Source: CAYQMF01 sp964418595 (GTDB taxonomy: Bacteria > Planctomycetota > UBA1135 > UBA2386). Taken from it: 48,683 nt of DNA. The notes below the pieces were generated by a model that was not told the DNA's origin, did no database searches, and saw nothing but the letters and a program-made list of their open reading frames with translations. Location of the stretch: contig CAYQMF010000040.1 of NCBI GenBank assembly GCA_964418595.1, forward strand, positions 1 through 48,683, written 5' to 3'. Below, in pieces: positions 34,023 through 43,524 of the stretch. The stretch's first letter is position 1. Each line of letters starts with the position of its first letter. Both the position numbers and the translations under genes were made by a program.

Positions 34023-34661
34023 TCAGGGGGCGTGACCGGCTGTGCCTGGCAACTGCGCCTTCATCGCGGCGGACATGCGAGCGACGAAGTCGGTGTTCAA
34101 TGTCTCGAGGGCGTCATCCTCGTTCACCGGCCCCGCCCCCGCGCTGCGGACCGCCACGCCGTAGTACACCGCGATGCGCTTCTCCGTCGCTGCATCCACG
34201 AGAGTCACGTCCAGGCGGTATCCAGGCCGACCGCCGGCGACCACCCCGCGATGTGCCTGTACGGTCATCACCAGGTCGCCGTCCAACCAGGACTTCTCCT
34301 GGAGGCTCGAGAGGAGGGTTGTGCCCCAGAGTCGCGCGGCGAAGGTGGCGTGGTCGTAGAGATCTGTCGAGGCCGTTGCCGAGCGCCTGGACCTTGCGGC
34401 CTCTGCGATCGATGTGAGTTCGAGATCGCTGGAGTGGACCCGGCGTACCAAGGTCCACCCCAACGCCCGCACACCCGTCGCCATCGCCTGGGTGTGGGTC
34501 GGACTCTCGCCGACCAGGACGACGTTCGGCGGCCGGTGTTCGATCCCGGCGAGCTTCCCGTCGTCCTGGACGTTCAGGTCGCCCTTCTCGAAGCTGGTGC
34601 AAGCGGTTGCCACCATGAGGACGAGGGTCGCGAACGCGCGGCGTGCGGTGAGTGCTGACAT
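34023..34661 (-). CDS. Small lipoprotein of unknown function
   Basis: A 212-aa lipoprotein. ATG 34661 gives MSALTARRAFATLVLMVATACTS with lipobox ATAC, so the mature Cys is near residue 21. The mature part contains NVVLVGESPTHTQAMATGVRALGW, GDLVMTVQAHRGVVAGGRPGYRLDVTLVDAATEKRIAVYYGV and a helical tail. The pattern resembles small outer-membrane-associated lipoproteins of the penicillin-binding-protein-activator or DUF4136 kind, but no family can be named with confidence. Its start is joined directly to a truncated GH2 remnant upstream, so its promoter region has been rearranged. Confidence 0.72.
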   Translation of the reverse strand: MSALTARRAFATLVLMVATACTSFEKGDLNVQDDGKLAGIEHRPPNVVLVGESPTHTQAMATGVRALGWTLVRRVHSSDLELTSIAEAARSRRSATASTDLYDHATFAARLWGTTLLSSLQEKSWLDGDLVMTVQAHRGVVAGGRPGYRLDVTLVDAATEKRIAVYYGVAVRSAGAGPVNEDDALETLNTDFVARMSAAMKAQLPGTAGHAP

Positions 34662-34700
34662 CGCCGGGCACTCACTACCACACTCGGCGTCGAACGTCGA

Positions 34701-34738
34701 CCAGACCGGCGTCGATGTCCTGACCCCCCCCGGTCTGG
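34701..34738. repeat. Inverted repeat with 9-bp arms upstream of the lipoprotein
   Basis: CCAGACCGG (34701-34709) and CCGGTCTGG (34730-34738) flank a 20-nt loop that ends in a run of C. It lies 40 bp upstream of the lipoprotein start and at the broken end of the GH2 remnant. It could be an operator, a terminator or a scar of an excised element. Confidence 0.5.
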
Positions 34739-34744
34739 TGGCTA

Positions 34745-35282
34745 TGCAACGGCAGCACTTGCCGCCCATCGCGCGCACCGCGTCGATGTCGAAGCGCATC
34801 GCGTCGAGCGTGGGCGCCGTGTAGAGCCCGTCGGTCCAGAACCCCTGGTCGAGCGGCCCGAACTGGAAGAGCGGCTCGCCATTGAGGAGCAGGCGCGGCG
34901 TGCCGTCGGCATCGGGGCCGAGCGCGATCGTGCGGCAGCCGAAGTAGCAAGTGACCGTGTCCACGATCTCGCCGCCTGCCGCGAGGAGCTGCACCTGCCG
35001 GTCGTACCCGAACGGACTCGCGGGTGACAACGGCCGCGCCTGGTCGATCGCGAACATCGCGACCTCGCCGTGCTCGACGATCGCCTCGCCCACGGTCGCG
35101 TCCTTGGCCAGCGCGACGACGCGCGCCCTCGTGCGGTTCGCCTCCGTGCGATCGACGTGCACCGTCACCTTCCCGTGCGCGTCGGCGGTGACCCGCACGC
35201 CGCGGATTTGCGCCGACGGCACCGGCTCCATCCACCCCGTCTGCCAGATGCCTGTGTCGGGCATATCGTCCCGGCGGGCCAT
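34745..35282 (-). pseudogene. Internal fragment of a GH2 (beta-galactosidase-type) gene
   Basis: The minus-strand frame reads GIWQTGWMEPVPSAQIRGVRV, then TADAHGKVTVHVD, a beta-sandwich stretch ending TVTCYFGCRTIALGPDADG, then RLLLNGEPLFQFGPLDQGFW and DGLYTAPTLDAMRFDIDAV. These are the junction of the sugar-binding/Ig-like domains and the start of the TIM barrel of glycoside hydrolase family 2. The N-terminal sugar-binding start and the catalytic barrel are both missing. Homology stops after RAMGG, just where the family normally continues into the barrel. It is a remnant of an originally longer gene, not an enzyme. Confidence 0.75.
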
Positions 35283-35375
35283 CGTGCATCGACGGGTCCC
35301 TGGCGCCGAGCCGGCCGAGTGACGCAGTCGCTCTGGCATGATGGCGCCGTCCTGCCCTCGACCTGGAGATCCTGA

Positions 35376-36536
35376 ATGCGCCTGGCTCTCGCCTGTCTCG
35401 CCGTCACGTTCGCCGCGCAGTCGGCCCCATCCCAGTCGGCCCCATCCCCGTCCGACGCCGTCCAGCTCGTCCTCGATCGCTTCGCTGCACTGCGACCGAC
35501 CGACGATGACCTCACCATGTATCGGCTGGACTGGGCCCCGACGCTTGCCGACGCAGTCACCCGTGCGAAGGCCGAGCACAGGCCGGTCTGCCTCGTGATC
35601 ATCCACGCCAAGTACGGTGACCTGTTTTCCGGTCACTGTTGAGCGACGGCGACGCAGGTGCGAGGCAGTGCCCTCGCCCGCCCGGCGGTCGCTTGGGCAC
35701 TGGATGGGTTCATCGTGAGTGCGTGGCACGGCCATCGCGACGACGATCTCCCGCCACAGGTGCGGGAGGTGTGGGCGGAGAAGTTCGCGGCGGCACACCG
35801 CAAGGGTGGGCAGAGCAACGTCGACGTCGCGATCCTCGCGCCGGATGGGAAGGTCGTGCGCTGGTTCGATGCGCTCGAGCACACGGGTGGCCGCATGGAG
35901 CTGCGCGCCGATCGCGTGGAGAGGTACTGGGTGGCTCAGTTGGCGAAGGCCCGCAGCGCGCTCGAGATGACCGACGCCCCGGCGCCCGCGACGGCCGTCG
36001 CGCTGCCGGCGCTCCCGGGCAGCGGGCCCGGCGTCCGCGTCTTCGCCTGGCTCGAAGATCCCGGCATGCCGGCCTACGCGGCGCCGACCGTCGAGGCGGT
36101 GCGTCTGACCGCCAAGGATCTGGTCGCGCTGCGCAGGCCGGCGAAGGCGATCGCGGTCGATGCCGCGGTTGCGCTCCCGTGGCTCGCGCAGGTGTACCCG
36201 CCCGGCGTGATGGAGCGGACCGACCAGCGGACCAAGTACCCGTTCACGATCGAGCGCGTCGAGGGTGAGCTGACCCTGGCCCCGGCAGGCTCACAGGACG
36301 GCGTGTCGTTCACGCTGCTCACGGGCGAGGTGACGCTCTTCGACACGGGCGGGGACGGCTTCTCGTTTTCGGGCCGACTGAGCGTCGTGCTCACGCACGC
36401 CACATCGGGTTCGGCGCCGACCTCGCTGCGTGGCGTGTTCGAAGGCACCTACCCGCGATCCGCCGGGCCCCGCGGCCGACGCGAGTTCCCCATGCGTGCG
36501 GTTTTCGAGTCGTTGCCCGGGGCGGGGGCGAAGTAG
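35376..36536 (+). CDS. Exported thioredoxin-like protein with in-frame UGA (possible selenoprotein)
   Basis: ATG 35376 (with GGAG 7 bp upstream) gives a signal peptide MRLALACLAVTFAAQSA and then WAPTLADAVTRAKAEHRPVCLVIIHAKYGDLFSGHC. A TGA at 35640-35642 follows, and the same frame continues without another stop to 36536. After the TGA the reading ATATQVRGSALARPAVAWALDGFIVSAWHG and later VDVAILAPDGKVVRWFDA is what a thioredoxin-like fold should show next. UGA therefore sits at the redox position, giving Cys88-Sec89 if read as selenocysteine, for a 386-residue protein. A hairpin lies 17 nt past the UGA. The alternatives are a simple nonsense mutation (pseudogene) or a base error. The C-terminal 130 residues are beta-rich and unassigned. 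Confidence 0.6.
35660..35677 (+). promoter_or_regulatory. Hairpin downstream of the in-frame UGA (bacterial SECIS candidate)
   Basis: Stem GCGAGG (35660-35665), loop CAGTGC, stem CCTCGC (35672-35677). The apical loop begins 23 nt after the UGA, within the spacing range known for bacterial SECIS elements, and contains G and U residues. A longer-range pairing AGCGAC (35642-35647) with GTCGCT (35688-35693) could close it. In GC-rich DNA such hairpins also arise by chance. Confidence 0.4.
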
Positions 36537-36678
36537 AGTCGCCGAGCGTCGGCGTGGCCAGCACGCGCGCAGTGCGACCCTCCATGGCGGTCCGCAGCGA
36601 GGCAACCCTTTGGTTGCGGCCGTCAGCGATGGGCGATTGCGGCGGCCAGCGCCGCGTGCTCGCCGGGTCCGTCTGCGA

Positions 36679-39045
36679 TCACTGCCCGATCTGCAAACGC
36701 AGGGCGTTGCTGATGTCGAGGGTGTCCGCGAAGGCGCCGCCTGGCACGTGGAAGACCGCGCCCTGGAAGTACACGTCGGCGGCGAGCAACGAGGATGTGT
36801 TCGGGATGGCGAACAGGGTGGTCGACTGTCCGCTGGCGTTGGTGAACGCCAAGAGCTGCAGGATCGGGTTGGCCAGCAGCACACGGCAGGGGCTCGGTGG
36901 CAGCGGGACGTCGGCCACGCCGGACGAGAACAGCAGCAGCAACGGCGCAACCGCCTGCGCGTTGCTCACGCGCACGCCGAACGCCGGATTGCCGGAGGTC
37001 GGCAGGCCCACGGCGCTGATCGTCGGACCACCGCAGCCGGTACCGTAGCTCTGCGCCAGCGCCGGCGGAGTCGTGAGCACCACCGTCACGTCATCGGTGC
37101 CCTGGTTGGCCACGACCAGGTCCGCGCAGCGGTCACCGTTCACGTCGCCGATCACCACCGCCACCGGATTGGTGCCGGCGCTGGGGCTCGTGCTCGCCGC
37201 GAACCCAGCGCCGGTGTACTCGTGCCGGACGGTCACCGTGCCGCTGCCGGCATTGGCGTGGGCCAGGTCGGTCCAGGTGAGGAAGCCCGGGATCGAACCA
37301 TCGGCCAGGTCGCCGCAGGCGAGATCGACGGCGAAGGTGCCGGTCGTGGCGATGTCCGAGCCCGCGGTGAAGAGCTCCGGCGCGAGCGCGCCCGTGCCGG
37401 TGCGCCGGTAGACACGCAGACTCTGCGACGGCGGGAACAACTGTGGCAGCACGACCGCGAGGTCGTTGGTGCCGCCGCCGTCGAAGTCGCGACAGCACAG
37501 ACCGCTGGCCAGCCCCGCGGTCGGCAGCGAGAGCGCGCCGGCAAACGTGAACGCACCTGCGCCGTCGCCGGCGAAGAGGAGGAGTTCGTCGGTGCTGCCC
37601 TGGGCGACCGCCGCGAAGTCGAGGTCCCCGTCGCCGTCGAGGTCGGCGAGGGTGACCTTCACCACGCGCGTCGGGTGCGGAGCCGGGATCGGCAGGTCGA
37701 CCGCTGCGCCGCCGTTGCGTGCGACCGCGAGGCCGGCGCCGCCGGCGAACGGCTCGCCCGCCCGGCCGACCACGACATCGTCGATCGGGTCGGCGTCGAG
37801 ATCGCCGCACGCCACGCAAGTCGGCCGCAGCCCCGCGACCGAGAGCGAGACCACGGCCGGCGCGCTGCCGGGATTGGTGATGAGCACCAGCGTGCTCGAA
37901 TCCTGGCAGACCACCGCGAGGTCGTCGCGGCTGCCGTCGTCGTCGAAATCGAAGCGTGCGAGCGCAACAGGCGCGTGGTCGGCGGCGGTGAGCGCCACGG
38001 TGGTCTCCGCGGCGAACGTGCCAGCGCCACTGTTCGTGCGCAGGCCCACGTTGTCGGATGTCTCGTTGGCGGTAGCCACATCCAGATCGCCGTCGCTGTC
38101 CATGTCGATCAGCTCCACATCGCGAGGTGCAGTTCCGGGAGTGCTCCAGGCATGCTCCCAAGTGTCGTTCAGGGGTCCAGTGCTCGAGGAGCCAAGCGCC
38201 ACCACCAAGCGGTTGCGACTCGGGTCGTACCCGAGCAGATGCCCGGCCCGACCGGGCGGCGGGCCGGCCGCCGTCACGGGCTGCCAGTTGCTGCCGTCCC
38301 AGCTCCACATGTCGCCAAGACGTGCGCTGCCGGAGGCGCCTCCAAAGAGCACGATGCGCTGCATCTGTTCATGCCACACCATGCGGGACTGACTGCGTGG
38401 GGAAGGACTGACCGCAGGAGTGCGCTGGGTCCACGTGGTGCCGTCCCATTCCCAGGTGTCGTTGAAGAACGTCCCGGAGAAAGCCCCACCGAACAGCACC
38501 GTGCGCTGCCGCGCCCGGTCGTAGGCTAGGGCTACGAACACCCGCTGCCCCGGGCCCGTTGCCAGGGATCCTGTCCAGGCCGTGCCGTCCCATTCCGACA
38601 TGCGACCAATCTGCTGGAACACCACGACGCGGCCACGGTCCGCATCGTAGGCAATGCCATCTGGCGACGAGAGCGGCGCGGAGCCCGCGCTCCAAGTGCT
38701 GCCATCGAAGGTGGCGAAGCTGGGACCGTTCACCAACACCAGCCGGTCATGGCTGGCGTCGTAGGTGAGTAGGAAGGGTATGATCGGTGGCGTTGCTGCG
38801 AGCTGGACCCAGTTCTGCCCGGTCCATTGCCACATCTCGTTCGTGGAACTTGACGAGCGCGTGCAAGTGACCAGGCGAGATCGCTGGGTGTCGTAGGCGA
38901 ACGTACCAGGGATGTTCCAGCTCGGCGTCGCGGCCGGTGCCTGCTGCATCCACACGCCCTGGCCGGAGAGTGCGCCCGCAAGCAGTGCGACGAGGGCCCA
39001 CGAGCGTTGTTGCGGTGGGAGAGGAATGGACTGGAGGAGGCTCAT
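36679..39045 (-). CDS. Secreted Kelch-like plus FG-GAP/VCBS repeat protein
   Basis: A 788-aa exported protein. After a signal segment (SWALVALLAGALSGQG, residues 15-30) come Kelch-type propeller blades (about 30-310; for example NDTWEWDGTTWTQRTP with RQRTVLFGGAFSG, and GDMWSWDGSNWQPV with RIVLFGGASGS). An FG-GAP/VCBS integrin-like propeller follows (about 325-665; DVELIDMDSDGDLDVATANE, KVTLADLDGDGDLDFAAVAQGS), where DxDxDG motifs would bind Ca2+. The C-terminal 110 residues start YGTGCGGPTISAVGLPTSGN. The function is unknown; surface adhesion or binding is inferred. The last 400 bp are identical to the neighbouring gene at 39103, and the whole FG-GAP/C-terminal part is homologous to it. The two genes are 57 bp apart. 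Confidence 0.85.
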   Translation of the reverse strand: MSLLQSIPLPPQQRSWALVALLAGALSGQGVWMQQAPAATPSWNIPGTFAYDTQRSRLVTCTRSSSSTNEMWQWTGQNWVQLAATPPIIPFLLTYDASHDRLVLVNGPSFATFDGSTWSAGSAPLSSPDGIAYDADRGRVVVFQQIGRMSEWDGTAWTGSLATGPGQRVFVALAYDRARQRTVLFGGAFSGTFFNDTWEWDGTTWTQRTPAVSPSPRSQSRMVWHEQMQRIVLFGGASGSARLGDMWSWDGSNWQPVTAAGPPPGRAGHLLGYDPSRNRLVVALGSSSTGPLNDTWEHAWSTPGTAPRDVELIDMDSDGDLDVATANETSDNVGLRTNSGAGTFAAETTVALTAADHAPVALARFDFDDDGSRDDLAVVCQDSSTLVLITNPGSAPAVVSLSVAGLRPTCVACGDLDADPIDDVVVGRAGEPFAGGAGLAVARNGGAAVDLPIPAPHPTRVVKVTLADLDGDGDLDFAAVAQGSTDELLLFAGDGAGAFTFAGALSLPTAGLASGLCCRDFDGGGTNDLAVVLPQLFPPSQSLRVYRRTGTGALAPELFTAGSDIATTGTFAVDLACGDLADGSIPGFLTWTDLAHANAGSGTVTVRHEYTGAGFAASTSPSAGTNPVAVVIGDVNGDRCADLVVANQGTDDVTVVLTTPPALAQSYGTGCGGPTISAVGLPTSGNPAFGVRVSNAQAVAPLLLLFSSGVADVPLPPSPCRVLLANPILQLLAFTNASGQSTTLFAIPNTSSLLAADVYFQGAVFHVPGGAFADTLDISNALRLQIGQ
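36681..37080. repeat. 400-bp perfect direct repeat, copy 1
   Basis: Identical base for base to 39105-39504. It covers the coding region of the C-terminal domain of the Kelch/FG-GAP protein. Identity breaks at 37081 (C here, G in the other copy), after which the copies drop to clearly lower identity for about another kilobase. Confidence 0.95.
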
Positions 39046-39102
39046 GGCTATTGTGATCCGCCTTCGGGACCGTTGTGGCGCGGGATAAGGACGGGTTGTG
39101 CG

Positions 39103-42100
39103 CTACTGCCCGATCTGCAAACGCAGGGCGTTGCTGATGTCGAGGGTGTCCGCGAAGGCGCCGCCTGGCACGTGGAAGACCGCGCCCTGGAAGTACACGT
39201 CGGCGGCGAGCAACGAGGATGTGTTCGGGATGGCGAACAGGGTGGTCGACTGTCCGCTGGCGTTGGTGAACGCCAAGAGCTGCAGGATCGGGTTGGCCAG
39301 CAGCACACGGCAGGGGCTCGGTGGCAGCGGGACGTCGGCCACGCCGGACGAGAACAGCAGCAGCAACGGCGCAACCGCCTGCGCGTTGCTCACGCGCACG
39401 CCGAACGCCGGATTGCCGGAGGTCGGCAGGCCCACGGCGCTGATCGTCGGACCACCGCAGCCGGTACCGTAGCTCTGCGCCAGCGCCGGCGGAGTCGTGA
39501 GCACGACCGTCACGTCATCGCTGCCCTGATTGGCCACGACGAGATCCGCGCAGGCGTCACCGTTGAGGTCGCCGATCGCGACCGCGACCGGGGTCGTACC
39601 GGCACTCGGACTCGTGCTCGTCGCGAATCCACCGCCGGTGTACTGGTGCCGCACGGTCACCGTGCCGCTGCCGGCGTTGGCCTGCGCCAGGTCGGTCCAG
39701 GTGCTGAAGCCCGAGATCGAGCCATCGGCCAGGTCGCCGCAGGCGAGATCGATGGCGAAGGTGCCGGTGGTGGCGATGTCCGAGCCCGCAGTGAACAGAC
39801 CCGGCGCGAGCGCGCCAGTGCTGGTGCGCCGGTAGACACGCAGGCTCTGCGAAGGAGGGAACAACTGTGGCAGCACGACCGCGATGTCGTTCGTGCCGCC
39901 GCCGTCGAAGTCGCGGCAGCACAGACCGTTTGCCAGCCCTGTCGTCGGGAGCGAGAGTGCGCCGGCGAACGTGAACGCGCCGGCGCCGTCGCCGGCATAC
40001 AGCAACACCTCGTCGCTGGAACCGCGCGCGACCGCGGCCAGGTCCATGTCGCCGTCGCCGTCGAGGTCGGCAATCGCCACCTTCACGACCTGCGTCGGAT
40101 GCGGCACCGGGATCGCCATGCTCACGGCCGCCCCGCCGTTGCGCGCCAGGAACAGTCCAGCGCCGCCCGCGAACGGATCGCCCTGGCAGCCGACGACCAG
40201 GTCGTCGATCGGATCGGTGTCGACATCTGCGCTGGCGACACTTGCGGGACGCAGCCCGCCGCTGGCCAGCGAATTGCGGCCGGGCGAAGCGCTGCTGGGG
40301 TTGGTCAAGAGCACGAAGGTGCTCGAGATCTCGCACACGATCGCGAGGTCGTCGCGCTGGCCGTCGTTGTCGAGATCGCAGCGGGCCAGGGCCACGGGCC
40401 CGTGGTCGGCGGCGGTGAGTGACACGGTGGCCTCGGCGCCGAGCACACCCTGGCCATTGTTGGTGCGCAGGCTCACGTTGTCCGAGGTCTCGTTGGCCGT
40501 CGTGACATCGAGGTCGCCGTCGCCGTCGAGGTCGAGCAGTTCCACGTCGCGCGGCCCGATGCCGGAACCGCTGCCTCCGCCGGCCGGGAGCTCGAGCCGG
40601 GCGAGGTAGCCGTCGGAGCCGCCTTGATAGCCCATCAACGGATTCTGAAGAGGCAGTGCGTCGCCGTTGGAGAGGAGCGCCACCGTCAAGAGGTTGCCAC
40701 TCAGATGAGCACAACTCCGATAGGCGAACTCGGTTGCTGCCGTTCCCAAATAGGTGCCGTACAGGATCTGCTGTGTTGCTGGATTGACCTGACAGAGGTA
40801 GCCGTCGTTGCTTCCCCCATGCCAGGTCTGCAGGGCGTCAGGCGTCACCGGGATCCCGGAGCCGCTGACCGTTCCGAAGATCGTCACCTCGCCGCCGAGC
40901 GATACCATGATGGATTTTGCGTCGATGTTGGGGAAGTTGGACACGACGACCGGCCATTCCTGGAGCACGGTCGCGCCGTCGGGCGAGAACCGATACAGGA
41001 CGTTGAAGCCGACGACGTTGTCGCGGATGCCCATCATGACAATGTCCCCGTTTGGCGCGATGGTCATTGCTGGGGAGCGAGGTCCGGCTCCGTACCCCCA
41101 GCCATCGTTGTAGAAGACATGGTTGAAGACGAGCTGCGCCGCCCCGACCTGGCTCGGGTCGAGGCGGCCGACCATGTTCGCGGACGCGCTTGGAGAGGAA
41201 CTGTGGGTGCGAGGCGTGGCGGTTCGTGCGCCTGCTCCAGCAAACGTGATGATCCCGGGCTGACCTGGCGTTGCCGCGATCCAACCCAGGACCTCGTCCG
41301 CGGCTGGGGCCCCGAAGTAGGTTGCCCAGACAAGCTGGGCAGAGCCGTTCAGCGTGCGGTCGATCCGCGCGAACCAGAGATCCGAGCCGCCCGTGTAGCC
41401 GCTGGACTGGAACGCACCCGGAGTGGTTGGCCAGGTAGAATCTGTCGAGTTCACTCCGATCACGATCCGGCCGTCGGGTTCCACGATGAGAGTTCCCCGC
41501 AGGTCGTATCCACCCCCAGACCCCGGGACGCGCGTGCCGTAGAGCAGGCTCGATCCGTCGTCGCTGAGCACCGAGATCCCGATGTTGCCGACCGTGGAAT
41601 AGGCGCCGGCGGTCACCGGCATGGCGCCTATCCCCGCCACCACGACCTCGCCTGTCGGTCCGAGCGCGATCGCGTGTACGTCGGTTTCGACCAGGCCGAG
41701 GTAGGTGCACCAAACCAACTGGGCTGCGCCGCTGAGGCTCGGGTTGATCTTGGCGACGTAGGCATGGCTTGGCGTCGTCTGATAGGCGCCGGGAGTCACC
41801 GGAACGGGGTCGAGGGCGGACCCACCGAAGTAGACCGCACCGCTCGCGTCACAGGTCAACGCGGTGATGGTCTGGGAGCCGGAACCACCGAAGTAGCTTC
41901 CCCAGACCAGCACCGGATCCACGACCAGGGGCCGCGATCTGTCACGCTGCTCGGCCTGGAACCCGAAGGCACCGTCTTCGAGCAGGCGGACCCGCGACGG
42001 CACTACGTGCCGCGTGCCGTCGGCTGCGACTTCCCAGGTCACTGGGGCGGCTGCCGCAGCTCCCCCAGCGCCGTCGTCAGCCGTAGCGTGCCCTGAGCAT

Positions 42101-42626
42101 CCAGTTCCGCTTTCTCGACTCCCTGCGCGCGGAGGACCACGCGCGCCAGGTCGGCGCCCGGCGCGAGCAGCAAGTCGTACTCCAGATCCCCGCCGCTGTC
42201 GTGGACCACGAGATCCACGCCGGGCCAGAGCTGTCGGTAGCGCACCGCGCCGTACAGCGGGATGTTCGACCGCCACTCCGACGGCTTGCCCGCGAAGACG
42301 TTGAGTCGCCCAGGCAGCGGTTCCTCCGCCGCGGGCTCGACGACTTCGGCATTCTCGAACCGGAGGCCGACCTTGGCGGTTTGCCCCTTTCTCGCGCGCA
42401 CCAGCTGGACGCTGTCTGCGTGGCACTCGATCAGGTAGCCCGGGCCCTGCCCGACGTGCCTGGGACCGGAGGGATCCTGGCCCTGAACGAAGCAGACCGG
42501 CAGGCGCGGCGCGGCTTGGGAAGCGGCTGGTCGCGCCGACGGCCCCGACTGGGCAGCGGCTGCGACGACAAGAAGCAGGGACGCCGCGCAGGCATGCGCG
42601 CGGCTGGAGAATCGCAGGTGGGACAC
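39103..42626 (-). pseudogene. Secreted SBBP-propeller plus FG-GAP protein, frameshifted near 42,060
   Basis: From ATG 42626 the frame gives a signal peptide (HACAASLLLVVAAAAQS), then LPVCFVQGQDPSGPRHVGQGPGYLIE and RYRQLWPGVDLVVHDSGGDLEYDLLL, typical of the N-terminus of SBBP-repeat proteins. It stops at 42039 just after LTTALGELRQP. The expected continuation (PVTWEVAADGTRHVVPSRVRL, then PLVVDPVLVWGSYFGGSGSQ) is in another frame and runs to 39103. Total length is one base short of a multiple of three, and the break sits in a CCGCCCC run. One missing base would restore a protein of about 1,174 aa with an SBBP propeller, an FG-GAP propeller and the shared C-terminal domain. Sequencing error and genuine decay are both possible. 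Confidence 0.75.
39105..39504. repeat. 400-bp perfect direct repeat, copy 2
   Basis: Identical to 36681-37080, offset 2,424 bp, same orientation. It encodes the C-terminal domain of the SBBP/FG-GAP protein. Confidence 0.95.
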
Positions 42627-42929
42627 GGGCTCCTGTCGGTGGCGGGCCCAAGCCCGCGCACGCGCGCCGAACTTGGACCCGAGGGATGCCTAGGGGAACG
42701 GAAGGCAGCCGCGCCACCGTCGCCGTCTTTGCCAAGATTCTTGGGAGTCCTCGCGGATCCATGCGCGGCCACGGCGCAGGTTCGTGCTCGAACGTGCGCG
42801 GTGGGAGACCACCTCGTCGGGGGCGAGGCCGGGGAGGCCGCGCCTCCCGCTCTGTTGCCCGGCAGTTCGAGGGCGAACAGGTCTTGGTCGCGGCGCCTGC
42901 GTCGTGCGCCACGAACTCCCTGCCGGTTG
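42627..42929. other. 303-bp region with no supported gene
   Basis: Upstream of the SBBP gene start and downstream of the AbiEii remnant. I see no gene, RNA or strong repeat. It must contain the promoter of the SBBP gene, but no consensus -35/-10 pair is convincing. Confidence 0.5.
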
Positions 42930-43524
42930 CTATCCGTGTGGAGGCTTGGCCAGCGCCCGAAGGCCCACCACCAGGTCGCGCCGGAAGGCGTCCAGGTCCG
43001 TTGCAGTGACGCCTGGCAGCGGCGTGTCGGCGTCGATGTGGATCCCACTGAGGATCCACGCGAGCGTCGTGGCCCGCGACGTGTCGATCATCGAGTGGAG
43101 ACCCGCCGCGACGCCGCAGTCTTTGCGCTCGGCGTCGGCCAGCACGCTCGGCAGATCGAGCCCGCGCGCGAGCAGGGCGCGCAGATCGGTGAGATCACGG
43201 ATCTCGCCGCGCCCCAGCAGGGCGCACACCTTGTTGGCTGCGATCTCGCGCATCGAGTGGATGACCACACCATCGGTCCGCCGACTACAACCGCTGGGAC
43301 TCGACCGTTCCGCCGATGGCTGCGGCCGCCGCCTCGAGCGCCAAACGGCCATCCTCGAGCGCGACCGGAGGCTTGGTGAACAGATCGATGTCGTCGCTCG
43401 TGCGATGCCGGACGTGGTAGCCCAAGAGTGCGCCGCCGCCGGTCAGGACGAAGCGGCGCTCGCGTGCGAAGAACTCGCGCACCAGCTCCGCCTGCAGCGG
43501 GCCAAGTCCCAGGCAGGAGTCCAT
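42930..43524 (-). pseudogene. Decayed AbiEii-type nucleotidyltransferase (type IV toxin family)
   Basis: The N-terminal half, from ATG 43524, reads LVREFFARERRFVLTGGGALLGYHVRHRTSDDIDLFTKPP. This is the GG...RRTxDxDLF nucleotidyltransferase signature of AbiEii/MenT-like toxins, but the frame stops at 43285 after GGTVESQRL. The C-terminal half, DGVVIHSMREIAANKVCALLGRGEIRDLTDL and RRDLVVGLRALAKP, is in a different frame ending at 42930. About 30 residues expected between the halves are missing, so a deletion plus frame change is likely rather than a single base error. Its ATG lies inside the end of the upstream partner gene, as expected for a coupled antitoxin/toxin pair. Confidence 0.7.

Noticed and set aside
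36679..39504. 400-bp identical blocks considered as an insertion sequence pair
   Set aside because: The blocks lie entirely within homologous coding sequence in the same frame, with no transposase or terminal inverted repeats; gene conversion explains them better.
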